Below, piece after piece: positions 31,928-43,124 of a stretch of DNA of 64,000 nt. The stretch covers positions 3,514,524-3,578,523 of the forward strand of contig CM030936.1 in the NCBI GenBank assembly GCA_018136815.1, in the 5' to 3' direction. The position numbers and the translations under genes are program-made. Origin of the DNA: Isochrysis galbana. Its lineage: Eukaryota > Haptophyta > Isochrysidales > Isochrysidaceae. Positions within the stretch are counted from its first letter, which is position 1. Each line of letters begins with the position of its first letter. Under the pieces are notes generated by a model. The model ran no database searches. It saw only the letters and a list, made by a program, of their open reading frames with translations, and had not been told where the DNA came from.

Positions 31928-32362
31928 TTAGGGAGCTGAACCCGAATCGACACCTTCTAGCAATTCTTGGAGGTGGGGAGTTAATTCCGAATTGACATAA
32001 GTTTTCATTGTACGAAGCAGATCATCACGACTCATATCGATGATTGTTTTCACAGTGAATTTATTGCTCAAGAGAGTGTCTATCATATAAACCAGTGTGA
32101 ATGATTTATCAGCCTCGCAAATGGCATGTAAGGTGTCTTCAATGTTCGTATTGTGCTTGAAATCGAATGGACTGAATAAGGACTTACATTCGAAAGTGTA
32201 CGTCCACAAATTTGGGTTCGACTCAAGCAGCCTCCTCAGGGAGTTGTTGCTCCCCCCCGGGTTGACCCCAACCGGCGGTGGCGGACTGATGCTGTCCAAT
32301 GCTTCCGCCATAACCTGCATGGCAGATTTAGAAGTGCCATATGGCGGAAAGAGAGTATCGCC
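31928..32362 (-). CDS. Hypothetical protein fragment next to the repeat block
   Basis: I do not recognise it. The minus strand gives a sensible, well-mixed sequence: SAMQVMAEALDSISPPPP, then LRRLLESNPNLWTYTFECKSLFSPFDF, IEDTLHAICEADKSFTLVYMIDTLLSNKFTVKTIIDMSRDDLLRTMKTYVNSEL and a stop at 31928. It looks like a helical C-terminal domain, clearly unlike the low-complexity frames beside it. Met at 32320 is the first plausible start; upstream the frame enters the nested repeat block and stops being meaningful, so the 5' part is lost or lies in another exon. It could be the tail of a mobile-element protein. Confidence 0.4.
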   Translation of the reverse strand, partial: GDTLFPPYGTSKSAMQVMAEALDSISPPPPVGVNPGGSNNSLRRLLESNPNLWTYTFECKSLFSPFDFKHNTNIEDTLHAICEADKSFTLVYMIDTLLSNKFTVKTIIDMSRDDLLRTMKTYVNSELTPHLQELLEGVDSGSAP

Positions 32363-35270
32363 GGGAGCCCGCAGCGCGAGCCCCGGCGGCGGTGAGAGAG
32401 CGGCGCGGCGCGCCGCCATCGCGCTACGCCATGACAAGATGATTAAAAGATACCTAGGGGGGACTGCCACACAAGACACAAGGCACGCTAACACTAACGG
32501 TATAGAACCACAAACAACAAATGACAAATGACACATTGGACATGAAATAAGACACCCTGTGATACCCCCTCCTAAGCGGAGTACGGATGGGATCCAAATG
32601 ACGCTTACACAAATTGAAAACAAACAAATATCAAATGTGAATGACATTGAATGAAAGCAAGTTGCAAGTTGGAAGTTGGCCAACGAAAAGGGCCAATCTT
32701 TCCCAAAGGAACGACCGCTCCCAGTCCCCACAAGGGAGAAAAGAGAAGAGACTGCGGCGCAGCCAAGCCGGTCAGATGGACCGACCCTCCCAGTAGGGGA
32801 GGAGAGAGAAGAGATGGCCGTGCAACCAAGTGGTGAGAGGGACCGCAAAACCTCCAGCGAGGGACCAGCCGAGTGGTCAAAGCGGCAGACCCCTCCCAGT
32901 GGGGGAGGAGAGCAGGAGAGCGAAAGAAGACGGCGAAGCCAAGCCGCAAGCCGGTCAGATGGACCGACCCTCCCAGTTGGGGAGGAGAGAGAAGGTAGGT
33001 ACGGCAGCGCAACAAAGAGGAGGCCCAGCGGGACCCCAACTCTCCCAGACAAAAGGAGGAGGGAGAGGCGGAGAGAAAGAGAAAGAGGGGCACTCACCCA
33101 GACGGGGCACACGCCCAGCAATGGATCGAGCAGCGATCAACAGTGCCAGCTCGCCGTGCGCGCGCGAGCGAGGCGAAGCAATGCGGGCAAGGGGTGCAAA
33201 CAAGGATCAATGGGATCCATTCCCTCCCGAGCAAGGGGCCCAGAGGGACCAGCTCTCCCAGAGGAGGAGAGAGAGAGGGAGAGAGGAGGGCTGGCTACCA
33301 TGCGTCGCCATGCAGCCATGCAGCCCAAAGCGACTGCGCGAGCGCGCGCAGCTCGCGGCGGTCCGCGAGAGTCGGCTCAGCAAGCCCAGCCCTGCCCCTC
33401 TACCTGGGTGGGAGCTCCATATCGCCGGGAGCCCGCAGCGCGAGCCCCGGCGGCGGTGAGAGAGCGGCGCGGCGCGCCGCCATCGCGCTACGCCATGACA
33501 AGATGATTAAAAGATACCTAGGGGGGACTGCCACACAAGACACAAGGCACGCTAACACTAACGGTATAGAACCACAAACAACAAATGACAAATGACACAT
33601 TGGACATGGTATAAGACACCCTGTGATATATCGCCGGGAGCGCCCGCAGCGCGAGCCCCGGCGGCGGTGAGAGAGCGGCGCGCCGCGCCGCCATCGCGCC
33701 ACGCCATGACAAGATGATTAAAAGATACCTAGGGGGCACTGCCACACAAGGCACACTAACGGTATAGAACCAAAAATGGCACAAGACACCCTGTGATACC
33801 CCCGCCGGGAGCGCCCGCAGCGCGAGCCCCGGCGGCGGTGAGAGAGCGGCGCGGCGCGCCGCCATCGCGCTACGCCATGACAAGATGATTAAAAGATACC
33901 TAGGGGGGACTGCCACACAAGACACAAGGCACGCTAACACTAACGGTATAGAACCACAAACAACAAATGACAAATGACACATTGGACATGGTATAAGACA
34001 CCCTGTGATATATCGCCGGGAGCGCCCGCAGCGCGAGCCCCGGCGGCGGTGAGAGAGCGGCGCGCCGCGCCGCCATCGCGCCACGCCATGACAAGATGAT
34101 TAAAAGATACCTAGGGGGCACTGCCACACAAGGCACACTAACGGTATAGAACCAAAAATGGCACAAGACACCCTGTGATACCCCCTCCTAAGCGGAGTAC
34201 GGATGGGATCCGAATGACGCTTACACAAATTGAACACAAACAAATGTCTGTCAAATGTGGATGGAAAAGCAAGTTGCAACTTGGCCAACAAAAAGGGCCA
34301 ATCTTTCCCAAAGGGACAATTCCTGCCCCAGCAGGGGAGAAGAGAAAGAAGAGAGACGAGACAGCGGTGCAGCCGAGCGGTCAGAAGGACTTACCCTCCC
34401 AGTTGGGGAGGAGAGAGAAGAGAGAAGGGACGGAAGTGCAACAACGCAGCCGAGCCGGTCAGATGGACCAACCCTCCCAGTCGGGGAGGAGAGAGAAGAG
34501 ATGACCGTGCAGCCAAGTGGTCAGAGGGACTGCGAACCCTCCAGCGAGGGAGCAGCCGAGTGGTCAAGCGGCAGACCCCTCCCAGTGGGGAGGAGAGAGA
34601 AAGAAGACGGCGCAGCCGAGCCGGTCAGATGGACCGACCCTCCCAGTAGGGGAGGAGAGAGAAAGTACGGCAGCGCAACGAAGAAGAGGCCCAGCGGGAC
34701 CCCAACTCTCCCAGACAAGAGGAAGGGGGGAGAGGCGGAGAGAAAGAGAAAGAGGGGCACTAACCCAGACGGGGCACTCGCCCAGCAATGAATCGAGAAG
34801 CGATCAACGGGGCCAGGGGGGCAGCTCGCGCGAGCGCGCGCAAGCGAGGCGAAGTAATGCGGGCAGGGGGTGCACACAAGGATCAATGGGATCCATTCCC
34901 ATTCCCTCCCGAGCAAGGGGCCCAGAGGGACCACCTCCCCCAGAGGGGGAGAGAGAGAGGGAGAGAGGAGGCTCGCTACCATGCGTCGCCATGCAGCCAT
35001 GCAGCCCAAAGCGACTGCGCGAGCGCGCGCAGCTCGCGGCGGTCCGCGAGAGTCGGCTCAGCAAGCCCAGCCCTGCCCCTCTACCTGGGTGGGAGCTCCA
35101 TATCGCCGGGAGCGCCCGCAGCGCGAGCCCCGGCGGCGGTGAGAGAGCGGCGCGCCGCGCCGCCATCGCGCCACGCCATGACAAGATGATTAAAAGATAC
35201 CTAGGGGGCACTGCCACACAAGGCACACTAACGGTATAGAACCAAAAATGGCACAAGACACCCTGTGATA
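32358..35270. repeat. Nested repeat block: six short core units and two long spacers
   Basis: A core of 170-215 bp (CCGGGAGC then GCCCGCAGCGCGAGCCCCGG, ATGATTAAAAGATACCTAGG, GCACTGCCACACAAG or GACTGCCACACAAG, CACCCTGTGATA) occurs at about 32358-32572, 33419-33628, 33629-33800, 33804-34011, 34012-34183 and 35103-35270. Long and short forms alternate in the four-unit run 33419-34183. Two homologous long spacers, 32573-33418 and 34184-35102, start CTCCTAAGCGGAGTACGGAT and carry repeated CTCCCAGT.GGGGAG stem-loops (for example near 32789, 32894, 32968, 34397, 34471 and 34577). Long open frames on both strands are repeat artefacts. Confidence 0.85.
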
Positions 35271-36344
35271 GAGAGGTAAGATGAATTTTTTTAAGTTATC
35301 GTCCATCTTTGTTGTTATCCATTTCAATCGCTTGAGTACTACATCATCAGCCGCCATTCCATTTATAGACATGGTTGAGCACTGTGAGGTGGGTGCCTTT
35401 GCTCAAATACAATAAGATTTTTTTGTACCGACACATCGCGTATTTGGAAACGAGGGGTACCAAAGGAAGGCAAACGACCTTAGCAACATTTCATCTCCTG
35501 GGGACCATGGGTAGAAGAGCTCCCCATTGGGTGGTATCAGCCATTTCTCCCGTTTCTAGGACAAGCAGCAATTCCGACTAGGTGACCCACAAATGCGTCA
35601 CAAAACTTGGTGTGTCTGCGAGGGAATAGTGCCTAGGTACACTTGGAACATTTAATGAGGACATGCACGTGGTAACTCAATAGCCAAGGTTTGGGACAAA
35701 ATAACATGGTATGCTCATGCTCTCACCTAGCAAAGTCCGTCCTAGTTTCTAGGACTGGTCCTAGAAAGCTGGGTTTGCGCGGTACCTTTATCCGCTATGT
35801 CTAGTGTCTAGCTCCGTGCTCCGTGGCCGCTTTGAGCTTTGTGAGCTTTCGAGGTTTCGGGGGCTATCCGCTATCCGATCTAAGCGGCGCACTATATCTA
35901 TATCTATCGCCCCGGTACCTATTCCTATTCGCCGTGGCTTTCTCCTATGGACTATGGACTATGGAGGATGTAGGATGTAGGATGTGTTTAAAGTTAAAGT
36001 TAAAATGCATGTGAGATGTAAGAATCTCGGGGGCTATGCAATACTATGCAGGTTATTTTTATTTGTACACTTGTGAGATTTGCTTCCATTTGTCTCCTAG
36101 ACTCGGAAATCGCTTCAGTGAAGTACCACGTATCCTTAGATAGAAGCGCTTTCCCCAGCGGCCGACGCCAATAACTAACGACCAATCTCTATACCTAACT
36201 AAACCTAACGACTAACGACCAATAACTAATTACTAAATACTACTCTACTAGAGTAGGAGTAGAGCTACGCTTCTTGCTGGCTGGCTGGAGTTCCCCAGCG
36301 GCCGACGCCGCTCGCGCCTCGGCCCGCTCGCAGCCACCTGCTCG
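35271..36344. other. Spacer upstream of the Eaf6-like gene
   Basis: No gene recognised. It holds a GTCCTAG-type inverted motif at 35741-35773, and two copies of TTCCCCAGCGGCCGACGCC at about 36150 and 36290, the second in the 5' UTR of the next gene. Confidence 0.4.
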
Positions 36345-36759
36345 ATGAGCTCGCAGGACGTGGCGAAGCTGCAGGTGCGACCACACCGCCACGTTCCAAG
36401 ACGCATTCTCTTGCGCGCGTCCACCACCCCCATTGCCGTTGCTCCAGGAGCGGAGGAACGTTCTGGAGGAGGAGCTCGTGCGGACCGAGCGGCAAATCTA
36501 TGAGCTGGAGGGTGAGTACCTGCAGGAGACGGTGAAGGACGGCAACATTCTGCGCGGCTGGGACGGCTACCTCGGTAAACAGGCGTCCTCAGGTGCCATC
36601 CGGCGCATTAATCGCTTTCGAGAGGCAGATCGAATGTTCTCGGCCTCCTCGGCAACAGCTCAGCAGATTGTGGCGGCCAAGCCCGGCGCCGGCAGTGGTG
36701 GTTCTTCTGGAGGCAACAAGGGCGACCGAAAGCGCGCGAGGGATGGCGGGGATCAGTGA
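36345..36759 (+). CDS. EAF6: NuA4 histone acetyltransferase subunit, Eaf6/MEAF6-like
   Basis: Two exons: 36345-36374 (MSSQDVAKLQ) and 36448-36759, with a 73-bp intron (CAG|GTGCGA to TCCAG|GAG), giving 113 residues. The conserved Eaf6 core is clear: ERRNVLEEELVRTERQIYELEGEYLQETVKDGNILRGWDGYL, a coiled coil leading to the family's Y-L-x(4-6)-GN-I-x-GWD/GFD-x-YL motif. Eaf6 is a small scaffold subunit of the NuA4 and MOZ/HBO1-type histone H4 or H3 acetyltransferases. The tail is Gly/Ser-rich and ends in a basic cluster (KGDRKRARDGG). Length fits the family (about 110-200 residues). Confidence 0.88.
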
Positions 36760-37598
36760 GTTACTGAATCAACTCATCGAGAAAGCCACTGCAGCGTTCG
36801 TGCCATGAGTGCGCTTAGCTGTGGTGGGCTGCTGCACTCATCCTAGCGGTGATATGGTGATGGCGCACAATTGGCACATGTATCATGTTCATGTAGATGT
36901 ATGATTTTTATCAAGTATAGGCCCTATGCTTACGGGATCGCTGGGAAGGCGTGACTCAATACTCGATATTAAGGTGGCGTAGGCCTCCTAAGGGCTCCTA
37001 TGGCCTATGGGCCTACGGGTGATGACAACGAAAAGACGGAAGAAGGTGCAACCTCAAAAATGTGCGACCTGAGGTCTTTTTTTTTCACCACCGACCCCCC
37101 CCCCCCCCGATTTTATTATTTGACTGTAGAAGCACCCACACTTTCCACTTTGGCGGGTAAACCGGCGACTCGCCGCCCCTCATTTGAGGGACTCCTCCTG
37201 ACGGATCGAGCGTGACCACTGGCTCGATATGCGAGCAGATACGGAAGGGATCAACATCAGTCGGCGGTCGGCGGTCATCTTCTGCTTCTGAACCATGGCC
37301 TTGGTCGATAACGATACAGTCACGCACGGCCTCCGAGCGAGATCGGTTCTCCATGGTCGAAAGGGGGGCAAGCCATCAAGCCATACCTCTCTTCCGGCGG
37401 GGGAAAACATCAAAACATCAGACGGGGCAAATGCGAGAGCCATACGTACGAAGAAAGGTCGTGGTAATGTCAATGATGTAGGTAGGAGGCTGATCTCACT
37501 CTTGGAGATTGCCTGCGAGGGCGCGCCGGTAGCTAGCGCGGAACGCTGTTCTTGCGGGGAGCTCATGAAGCTTTACTCGGGACCCATGTTGGAAGTGA
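36760..37598. other. Spacer with overlapping frames, no call
   Basis: Frames on both strands at about 37085-37566 look moderately protein-like, but none shows a family motif or clean splice sites. A poly-T/poly-C stretch lies at 37078-37109. The segment may be the 3' UTR of either neighbour. Confidence 0.3.
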
Positions 37599-38252
37599 CT
37601 ACGGTCCATCATCCGAGACATCCGAGACATTGATGTGGACCAATTTGTTGCGATCCATGCGCTTGCCCGCCGAGGAAGAAGGAGTCTTTGAGGAGGAAGT
37701 AGCCATGGACGAGGATGCCACGGAGGAGCTTGACGTCTGCGGCGTAACGTCTTTGAGCGCCACGGAGCGCTCCATGTCCTTGTTGTAGATACGCGAGAAG
37801 AACTTCACCACGATCATGCTCACATCGCCGGATCGAGAGCTCTCACATCTCGTCGACGCGACCGTGCAAGGGCCGAGGAGGGTGTGGACCACGCGATCAC
37901 CGACTCGAAAGTGATCGTTGCTCTTTACGTCGTTGTCGTTGTCGTTCTCCTCGTTGTCATCCTCAACACCGCTGTCCACTGACACCTCAGAGCCGGTGCT
38001 CTCGGCAAGCATGTCGTCCTCGTCGATCTTGTCGTCGTTCTCGGTCACGCTCGTGGACGTTGTCCCACAGGCCGGTGGCTTCGACAGCGACGCATGCGCT
38101 GACGAGCGAGCGGAGAGACGGAGAGAGGGAAAGTGAATGAGGATGTGGACAGGCCCGGCGGGGGCTGTGGGCTGTGGGCTGTGGGCTGTGGCGGCGCTGG
38201 CGGGCTGGCAGTGTGTTGGCCTTGCGACGGGCCGCCGCGCGCGCGGGCTCAC
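37599..38252 (-). CDS. Acidic protein with a small beta-barrel-like domain; function unknown
   Basis: Not recognised with confidence. The C-terminal half has an ordered block, HFRVGDRVVHTLLGPCTVASTRCESSRSGDVSMIVVKFFSRIYNKDMERSVALKDVTP. Its VGDxV...G..TV... pattern is like KOW, CarD-type or Tudor-like small barrels that bind polymerase, RNA or histones. Before it lies a strongly acidic segment (EDDNEENDNDNDVKS); after it comes a Ser-rich tail ending in GKRMDRNKLVHINVSDVSDDG. The first about 50 residues of the frame are Pro/His/Ala-rich and probably intronic; an alternative short first exon with ATG at about 38270 (MVRSRR, donor GTGAGC) is possible. The acidic run suggests a nuclear chromatin or transcription protein, by inference only. 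Confidence 0.5.
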   Translation of the reverse strand: MSPRARRPVARPTHCQPASAATAHSPQPTAPAGPVHILIHFPSLRLSARSSAHASLSKPPACGTTSTSVTENDDKIDEDDMLAESTGSEVSVDSGVEDDNEENDNDNDVKSNDHFRVGDRVVHTLLGPCTVASTRCESSRSGDVSMIVVKFFSRIYNKDMERSVALKDVTPQTSSSSVASSSMATSSSKTPSSSAGKRMDRNKLVHINVSDVSDDGP

Positions 38253-39014
38253 CTCGACGGCTCCTCACCATCTTCTCGCTGAGGGAGTGAGAGTGTGAGA
38301 GTGAGCGAGAGTGAGCAGGGCCGCCACGGGCCACAGGGGAGTCGCTCGCCGCCCCCCCCCCCCCCCAAGTTGCGCGTAAGTTGCGCGTATGGGCTATTTT
38401 GGGCCCAAGTTTCGCGAAAGTTTTTTTGCCAGAAAAGTGACCCAAGTTTCGAAATAAGTTTCGCGAAACTCTGACCTGGCCCTAGTGCCCCTGCTCTGCG
38501 CCTTGGGCATTGGGCATTGGCGCGATGCGCGATGGCGGCTGGCGGGAAGGCGCGCAATGATGTGAGAAGGAGCGGGGAGCGAGCGCAGGAGCGAGCGGAG
38601 AGGGAGGGGGAGCGGGAGGAGACGGCAGAGGGGGGCTGCGAGCGCGCCAGAGGGAGGGGGAGGGGGGAGGGGGAGGGGGACGCCCAGGGCAGGGGTAGGG
38701 GGACTGCCACACCTCTCATGACAGACCAGGCAAGGCTCCGTTCGGGATGAGATAGACGTCTTTATTATAGGAACAGCTCATTTTATTACGTATCTATCGG
38801 TATCACCTCTTACTGTCTGTTTGCCGCCCCCCTAGCCCCCGAGCCCCCCCCCTCCTTCCGCTCCCTCCCCGTCCCCCCCGCGCCTCGCGCCCACAAAGTG
38901 TTTTGTTTTTGGGGTTGGGGCGCAGACCATGCCCAAATATCCACCGAATATCCAAATGCCAAAAAATCCGCTCAAATATCCAAGAGATATATCCGGATAT
39001 CTTGGCCTACCCCT
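38253..39014. other. Spacer with E2F-like palindromes and GC-rich tracts
   Basis: TTTCGCGAAA occurs at 38410-38419 and 38459-38468 within a segment that resembles 44415-44520 and 51080-51200 (shared ..CTCTGACCTGGCCCTAG or its reverse). G-rich tracts follow to 38700. At 38935-39010 there are repeated AATATCC words. I see no gene. Confidence 0.45.
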
Positions 39015-39390
39015 AAGGCTCGCTGGAGGCCAGCTCAGGGGGCAGAGGAGGCTGGGGCTGGGCCCTGGCCTCCCCTGCCTCTCCCTCGCCGGCGATCCCG
39101 AGCCTCTGGGGCCCCCATTCTGCACCTGTCTGCCTATCGACCAGGGGGGGAGGGGGGGTTGGAGCGATGGGCTGGCCACGAGTGGCCACAGGACGAGCGA
39201 AGCAGGCGAGCCGGTAGGGAAGAGAGTGGGTCAGCAAGGCAGTGGCCTCCTGGCAAGCCATCAGACATGCCAGGAGGATGGGTGGTGGGTGGTTCCTCCC
39301 CCACGGCAGGGGAGGAGTGGAGAGGGGGGGGGGTTCGTGCCCCCCAATGGGCGAACCAAGTATTATCTTAGTTGGCTAGGTATAAGAGTA
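39015..39390. repeat. GC-rich dispersed repeat, copy D (diverged)
   Basis: Shares GCCAGCTCAGGGGGCAG.GGAGGCTGGGGC, CCTGCCTCTCCC, a hairpin near 39292-39325 (CTCCCCCACGGCAGGGGAG) and GTGCCCCCCAATGG with copies A-C, but its middle differs and the TTATAAAAGTAG end is not obvious. Confidence 0.6.
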
Positions 39391-39992
39391 TAAGTATAAA
39401 CCTAAAGTTGAGTGCATGGGTTTTCTAGGACGTGGTCGTTGCATTCCTTGTTTCTAGGAGGGAATTTTCATCCGCGAGAGCCATGCGCGATTGCTGCCTT
39501 AGATTTCTTCTCGTGCGCCCCCCCCCCCCCACCCTGTACTTGAAAAACAAATCGTTATGGAATAGTAGATAGCCATCTCTATCTCTAGTAGTCAAGGTAC
39601 AGCTAAAGCATTAAAGAGGCCAGCAGCATCACACGCCTCCATGAAAGCGAAAGCGCAGAGCTTTCTCGCTAGGAGCTTTGCCACAGCGCACACGCGTCGT
39701 CAATGATAGGATTGGATTACCTCGAAGTCGAACGCAACGAGGGCCGGGTGCGGTCTCTAATGCACACACATAACAAGTAGCAGTGACGGTTCAGAATGGC
39801 AAGGCAGTTCGCACCAATCGACTGTTGCTCGTTGTGTGATAGACATTCCCCACTGCACTTCTTGACGCGCCACCGGCATAGAAGATCAACGGCAACCAAA
39901 ACATGAGGCGCCTATTGCCGGGCAAGAAGGTTGTTCTACACAACCAAGGTCCGCCGCATGCCTCCGGCGCATTCAACCGTCGACACCATGGC
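39391..39992. other. Spacer downstream of the nucleoporin gene
   Basis: Contains a GTTTCTAGGAGGGAATTTTC-like block (39425-39475) related to the 31.0-kb palindrome block, and a poly-C run at 39520-39530. No gene seen. Confidence 0.4.
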
Positions 39993-42900
39993 TCAGCTCG
40001 GAGTGCTGCCAATGGCTGCGAGCCTTGCAATAGCACCGGGATCGGCCATCAAATTGTCCACCCTGCGTAGAGCATCGTCGAGGCCTTCCGCCTGTCAGGG
40101 CGGAACGGAGCAGAAGTGGCAAGTGAGCGAGACGAGTGTGGTCAAGTCTGTGAGCACGAGCCGGCTCCCTGGAGAGACGTCCACTCGGGATTAGTGTGCC
40201 CAAGCAAGGAGCTCGTATGCGCCCGATGGACACATCAAGAGGGAGCAACGGGGCGAGGGCACACCTGTGAATCAAGCCATTTGAACGCGTTCAGATGCAC
40301 GTCGAGCACCCGCACCTAAATACGGGAGTCATGGTGCGGAATAAAGCGAGCACTTGTGCAGGAGAGGAGGCAAGTTGTGCAAGACGCTTGAAGCCGACGA
40401 GCCACTGGCCCACGTCGACGGCAAGTTGTCATGAGGGCTGAATGTCAGGGAGAAGGGTTCGCACCATCTGAGCGAGCTCGAGAGACGCGGGCTCAGCAGC
40501 ATCCGCAGCGCGTCGAGCGTTTAGAGTTTCGACGGCATCCGTGAGAGTCTCGCGCATCTCACCGAGCTCCTGAGAAAGCCAACTTGGCGGTGAGGTGTCC
40601 AACAGCTCAAGGCGGCTCACGTGGTGTTCGCACGGCGGGCCGGCGGAGTCGCAACATTCAGTCGAGGGTGCACCTTATCCAGGCTTTCAGCAAGCATATA
40701 GGCTTGTTGACGTTCAGAAGGCCGCTCGAGTGCGGAGACGGCGCCTGCTTCCTGCATAACCTGTAGCGGCGTGTGAGATATGACTAGATGGTCGGCCCAT
40801 CCTCGCAGGCATGAGTGGGAAGAGGGTAGGCAACGCCGCCGCCGCAGCAAAGTCGCAGTCTTGGCCCCGGGCAACACACGCAATCTAGCTTGCGCTCTCA
40901 CCTTGCGCTCGAGCTCAGCGAGCGCCTCGTGCATCTCGTCTTGACGCTGGAGCACAAGCTCAAGCTCCGCATTCAGAGAGGCGGCGCCCTGTGTACACCA
41001 AGCGATGGCCACGGCGACGACGATGGTCAGATCCGAGTCTCGGAATGGGATGGCAGCCTCCATGCACGTCGTGAGCGTCAGGGTTGTAGTTGACTCACCT
41101 GCTTCAAATTGGTAGTTGTCTCATGGAGGCGAAGGGCCATGTCGCGCTGCTCAATAATTTGCCGGTCCCAGAGCTCAACTTGAGATGCCTGCGTTGTGAA
41201 GACGTTGACCTGAAGAGGGCAGCCGGGGATGGTGTTGGTTTGGAAACGAATCAAAGGATGGACAGGAGCGCGTTGCTTTGGACAAAGGGCGTTGGAAGTC
41301 ACACTCGTCGGGCTCGGACGCGTCGTCGCCGGGCATGCACGATGGTTACGTGATTTGAGGACGATGCTGCGGGCAAAAGAGCTCAAGGCGCCCATGCGAG
41401 CAGCGCAGCATGAGGGCGGTCACGACTCCTTAGCCGGGATGCAGCCAGCTAGTGGTCAGCCGGACTCGGCTGCTCGTGTCGCACCTGCTCGCCCAGTCGC
41501 TGGCGGAACTCATCCATGATGTCGACCAGCCGCTTCCCTTGAAGCCGAGACGGCAGAGTGGCAGCCGGGGCCGCTGCCGAGGGTGCTGCAGCGCCGGTTA
41601 GCGTGAGCGCGGAGGGAGGAGCACCGGCTGGAGCCGTAATGCCACCAAAGAGCGATGTGGTGCCACCGGCGGCGGACGGAGCGGGCGCAGCGCCGAAGCC
41701 GCCAAAGCTGCCAGTGGCGGCCGGAGCGGCTGTAGACGGCGTGGAGGCGGGCGCGCCAAACAAGCCGCCACTGCTGCTGGGGGCAGCCGCAGCCGGTTTT
41801 GATGCGGCGCCAAAGAGACCACCCGAAGCGGGTGCGGCGGTCGCCGTGGCTGTTGCGGGCGTCGGGGCGGGTGCACCAAACAGGCTGGCCGCAGGTGCAG
41901 CAGCAGATGGGGTTGCCCCGGCAGTAGCCGGTGCAGGAGCGCCTCCAAAGGCGAAAGCACCCGCTGGAGCAAGTGCAGAGGCCGCAGGTGTGGCGGCCGT
42001 GCTGAACAGGCCAGCAGGGGCAGGAGCCGGTGTGCCTGTCGATGCTGGCGCCGCCGCGCCAAAGAGGGTGGCGCCACCCATGGCCGCCGGCGCTGGGGTG
42101 GCGGGCGCGGCCCCAAAGAGGCCGGCACTGGCCGCCGGCGCGGATGTCGCACCGCCAAAGCTGAAGGGGGCCACAGGCGCTGTAGCAGCCGCAGCGGGCA
42201 CAGCAGAACCAAAAAGGCCGGCAGAAGCAGGAGCAGGCGCCGCCGGCGCAGCTCCAAACATGCCGCCCGTGGCTGGGGCGGATGCTACCGGTGCTGGACC
42301 AAATAGGCTACCAGAGGCAGGGGCATTGGCTGCAGCACCAAAAAGATTGCCTGCAGCCGCCGCTGGTGGGGCTGTTGGTGCCGGAGTTCCAAAGAGCGGC
42401 GTGGCTGGTGCAGCAGCTGCAGGCGTTGGCGCGCCGAAGAGCGATGTCGTCGCGGCGGCTGGGGTAGGTGCGCCGAGGAGAGTTGTCGCTGGCGTCGCGG
42501 GATTCGGGGCGCCAAATGAGAATGCGCCTGCTGATGGCGCTGGCGCTCCAAATGGTGTGACAGGTGCACCGCCGAATCCTGGTACGGCTCCTGCGTCGAG
42601 TAATTCGCACATGGGGGGATGAGTCAAGGCTTCATATGCGACGATGTCACGTTGCTGGGAGTGTGAGAATTGGCATGTAGGGTATTGCGTATCAAGCATC
42701 CCCGAAGGGCTGCACGCACCTGCAGCTGGGGCGCCAAATGCGGATGCAGCCGGCGCGGGGGCTCCAAACGCGGGTGCAGCCGGCGCGGAAGCTCCAAACG
42801 CGGAGGTAGCTGGCGCGGGAGCTCCAAACGCCCCAGCGGCCGGCGCGGGAGCTCCAAAGACAGACGCAGCTGGCGCGGGAGCACCAAACGCACCGGCGGC

Positions 42901-43124
42901 CGGCGCGCCAAACGCTGTGGTGGCAGGTGCGGCACCAAATCCGATGGCACCCGCACCAAAGGTGGAGGCTGGAGCGGGTGCCCCAAAGGGCGAGGGCGCG
43001 GGCGCAGGGGTACCGAAGGCTGGAGCCGGTCCAGCCGCACCAAACGCGCCAGCAGCAGGCGTTGCACCGAAGGCTGGCGCTTGACCGGGCGCCCCAAAGG
43101 CGGAGCCACCACCGAAGTTGAAGG
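39993..43124 (-). CDS. NUP62: FG nucleoporin, Nup62/Nsp1 family
   Basis: The central-channel nucleoporin of the nuclear pore. Exons in phase: about 43124-42720, 42590-41485, 41209-41099, 40988-40902, 40760-40674, 40569-40465, 40315-40265 and 40091-39993, giving about 680 residues without the missing first exon. Exons 1-2 are a long Ala/Pro-rich FG domain with dozens of FGAP, LFGA and FSFGG repeats, the selective-barrier part that binds importins. Then comes the Nsp1_C coiled coil: GKRLVDIMDEFRQRLGEQVNVFTTQASQVELWDRQI, LNAELELVLQRQDEMHEALAELERK, SERQQAYMLAESLDK, ELGEMRETLTDAVETLN, and VRVLDVHLNAFKWLDSQ, which matches the family's closing LN.H...L.WID block. This domain trimerises with Nup58 and Nup54. 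The initiator Met is not found; it must be on an upstream exon beyond 43124. Confidence 0.9.

Noticed and set aside
32605-35256. Many long frames on both strands, apparently repeated proteins (MAARRAALSPPPG...)
   Set aside because: They are translations of the repeated core units and spacers; the same amino-acid strings recur because the DNA repeats, and composition is low complexity.
37085-37566. Possible gene between the Eaf6-like and acidic-protein genes
   Set aside because: Frames on both strands are of similar quality, with no motif and no consistent splice sites.
41558-42622. 354-codon plus-strand Ala/Gly/Pro-rich frame
   Set aside because: Shadow of the FG-repeat exon of the nucleoporin on the opposite strand, which is supported by the downstream coiled-coil exons.
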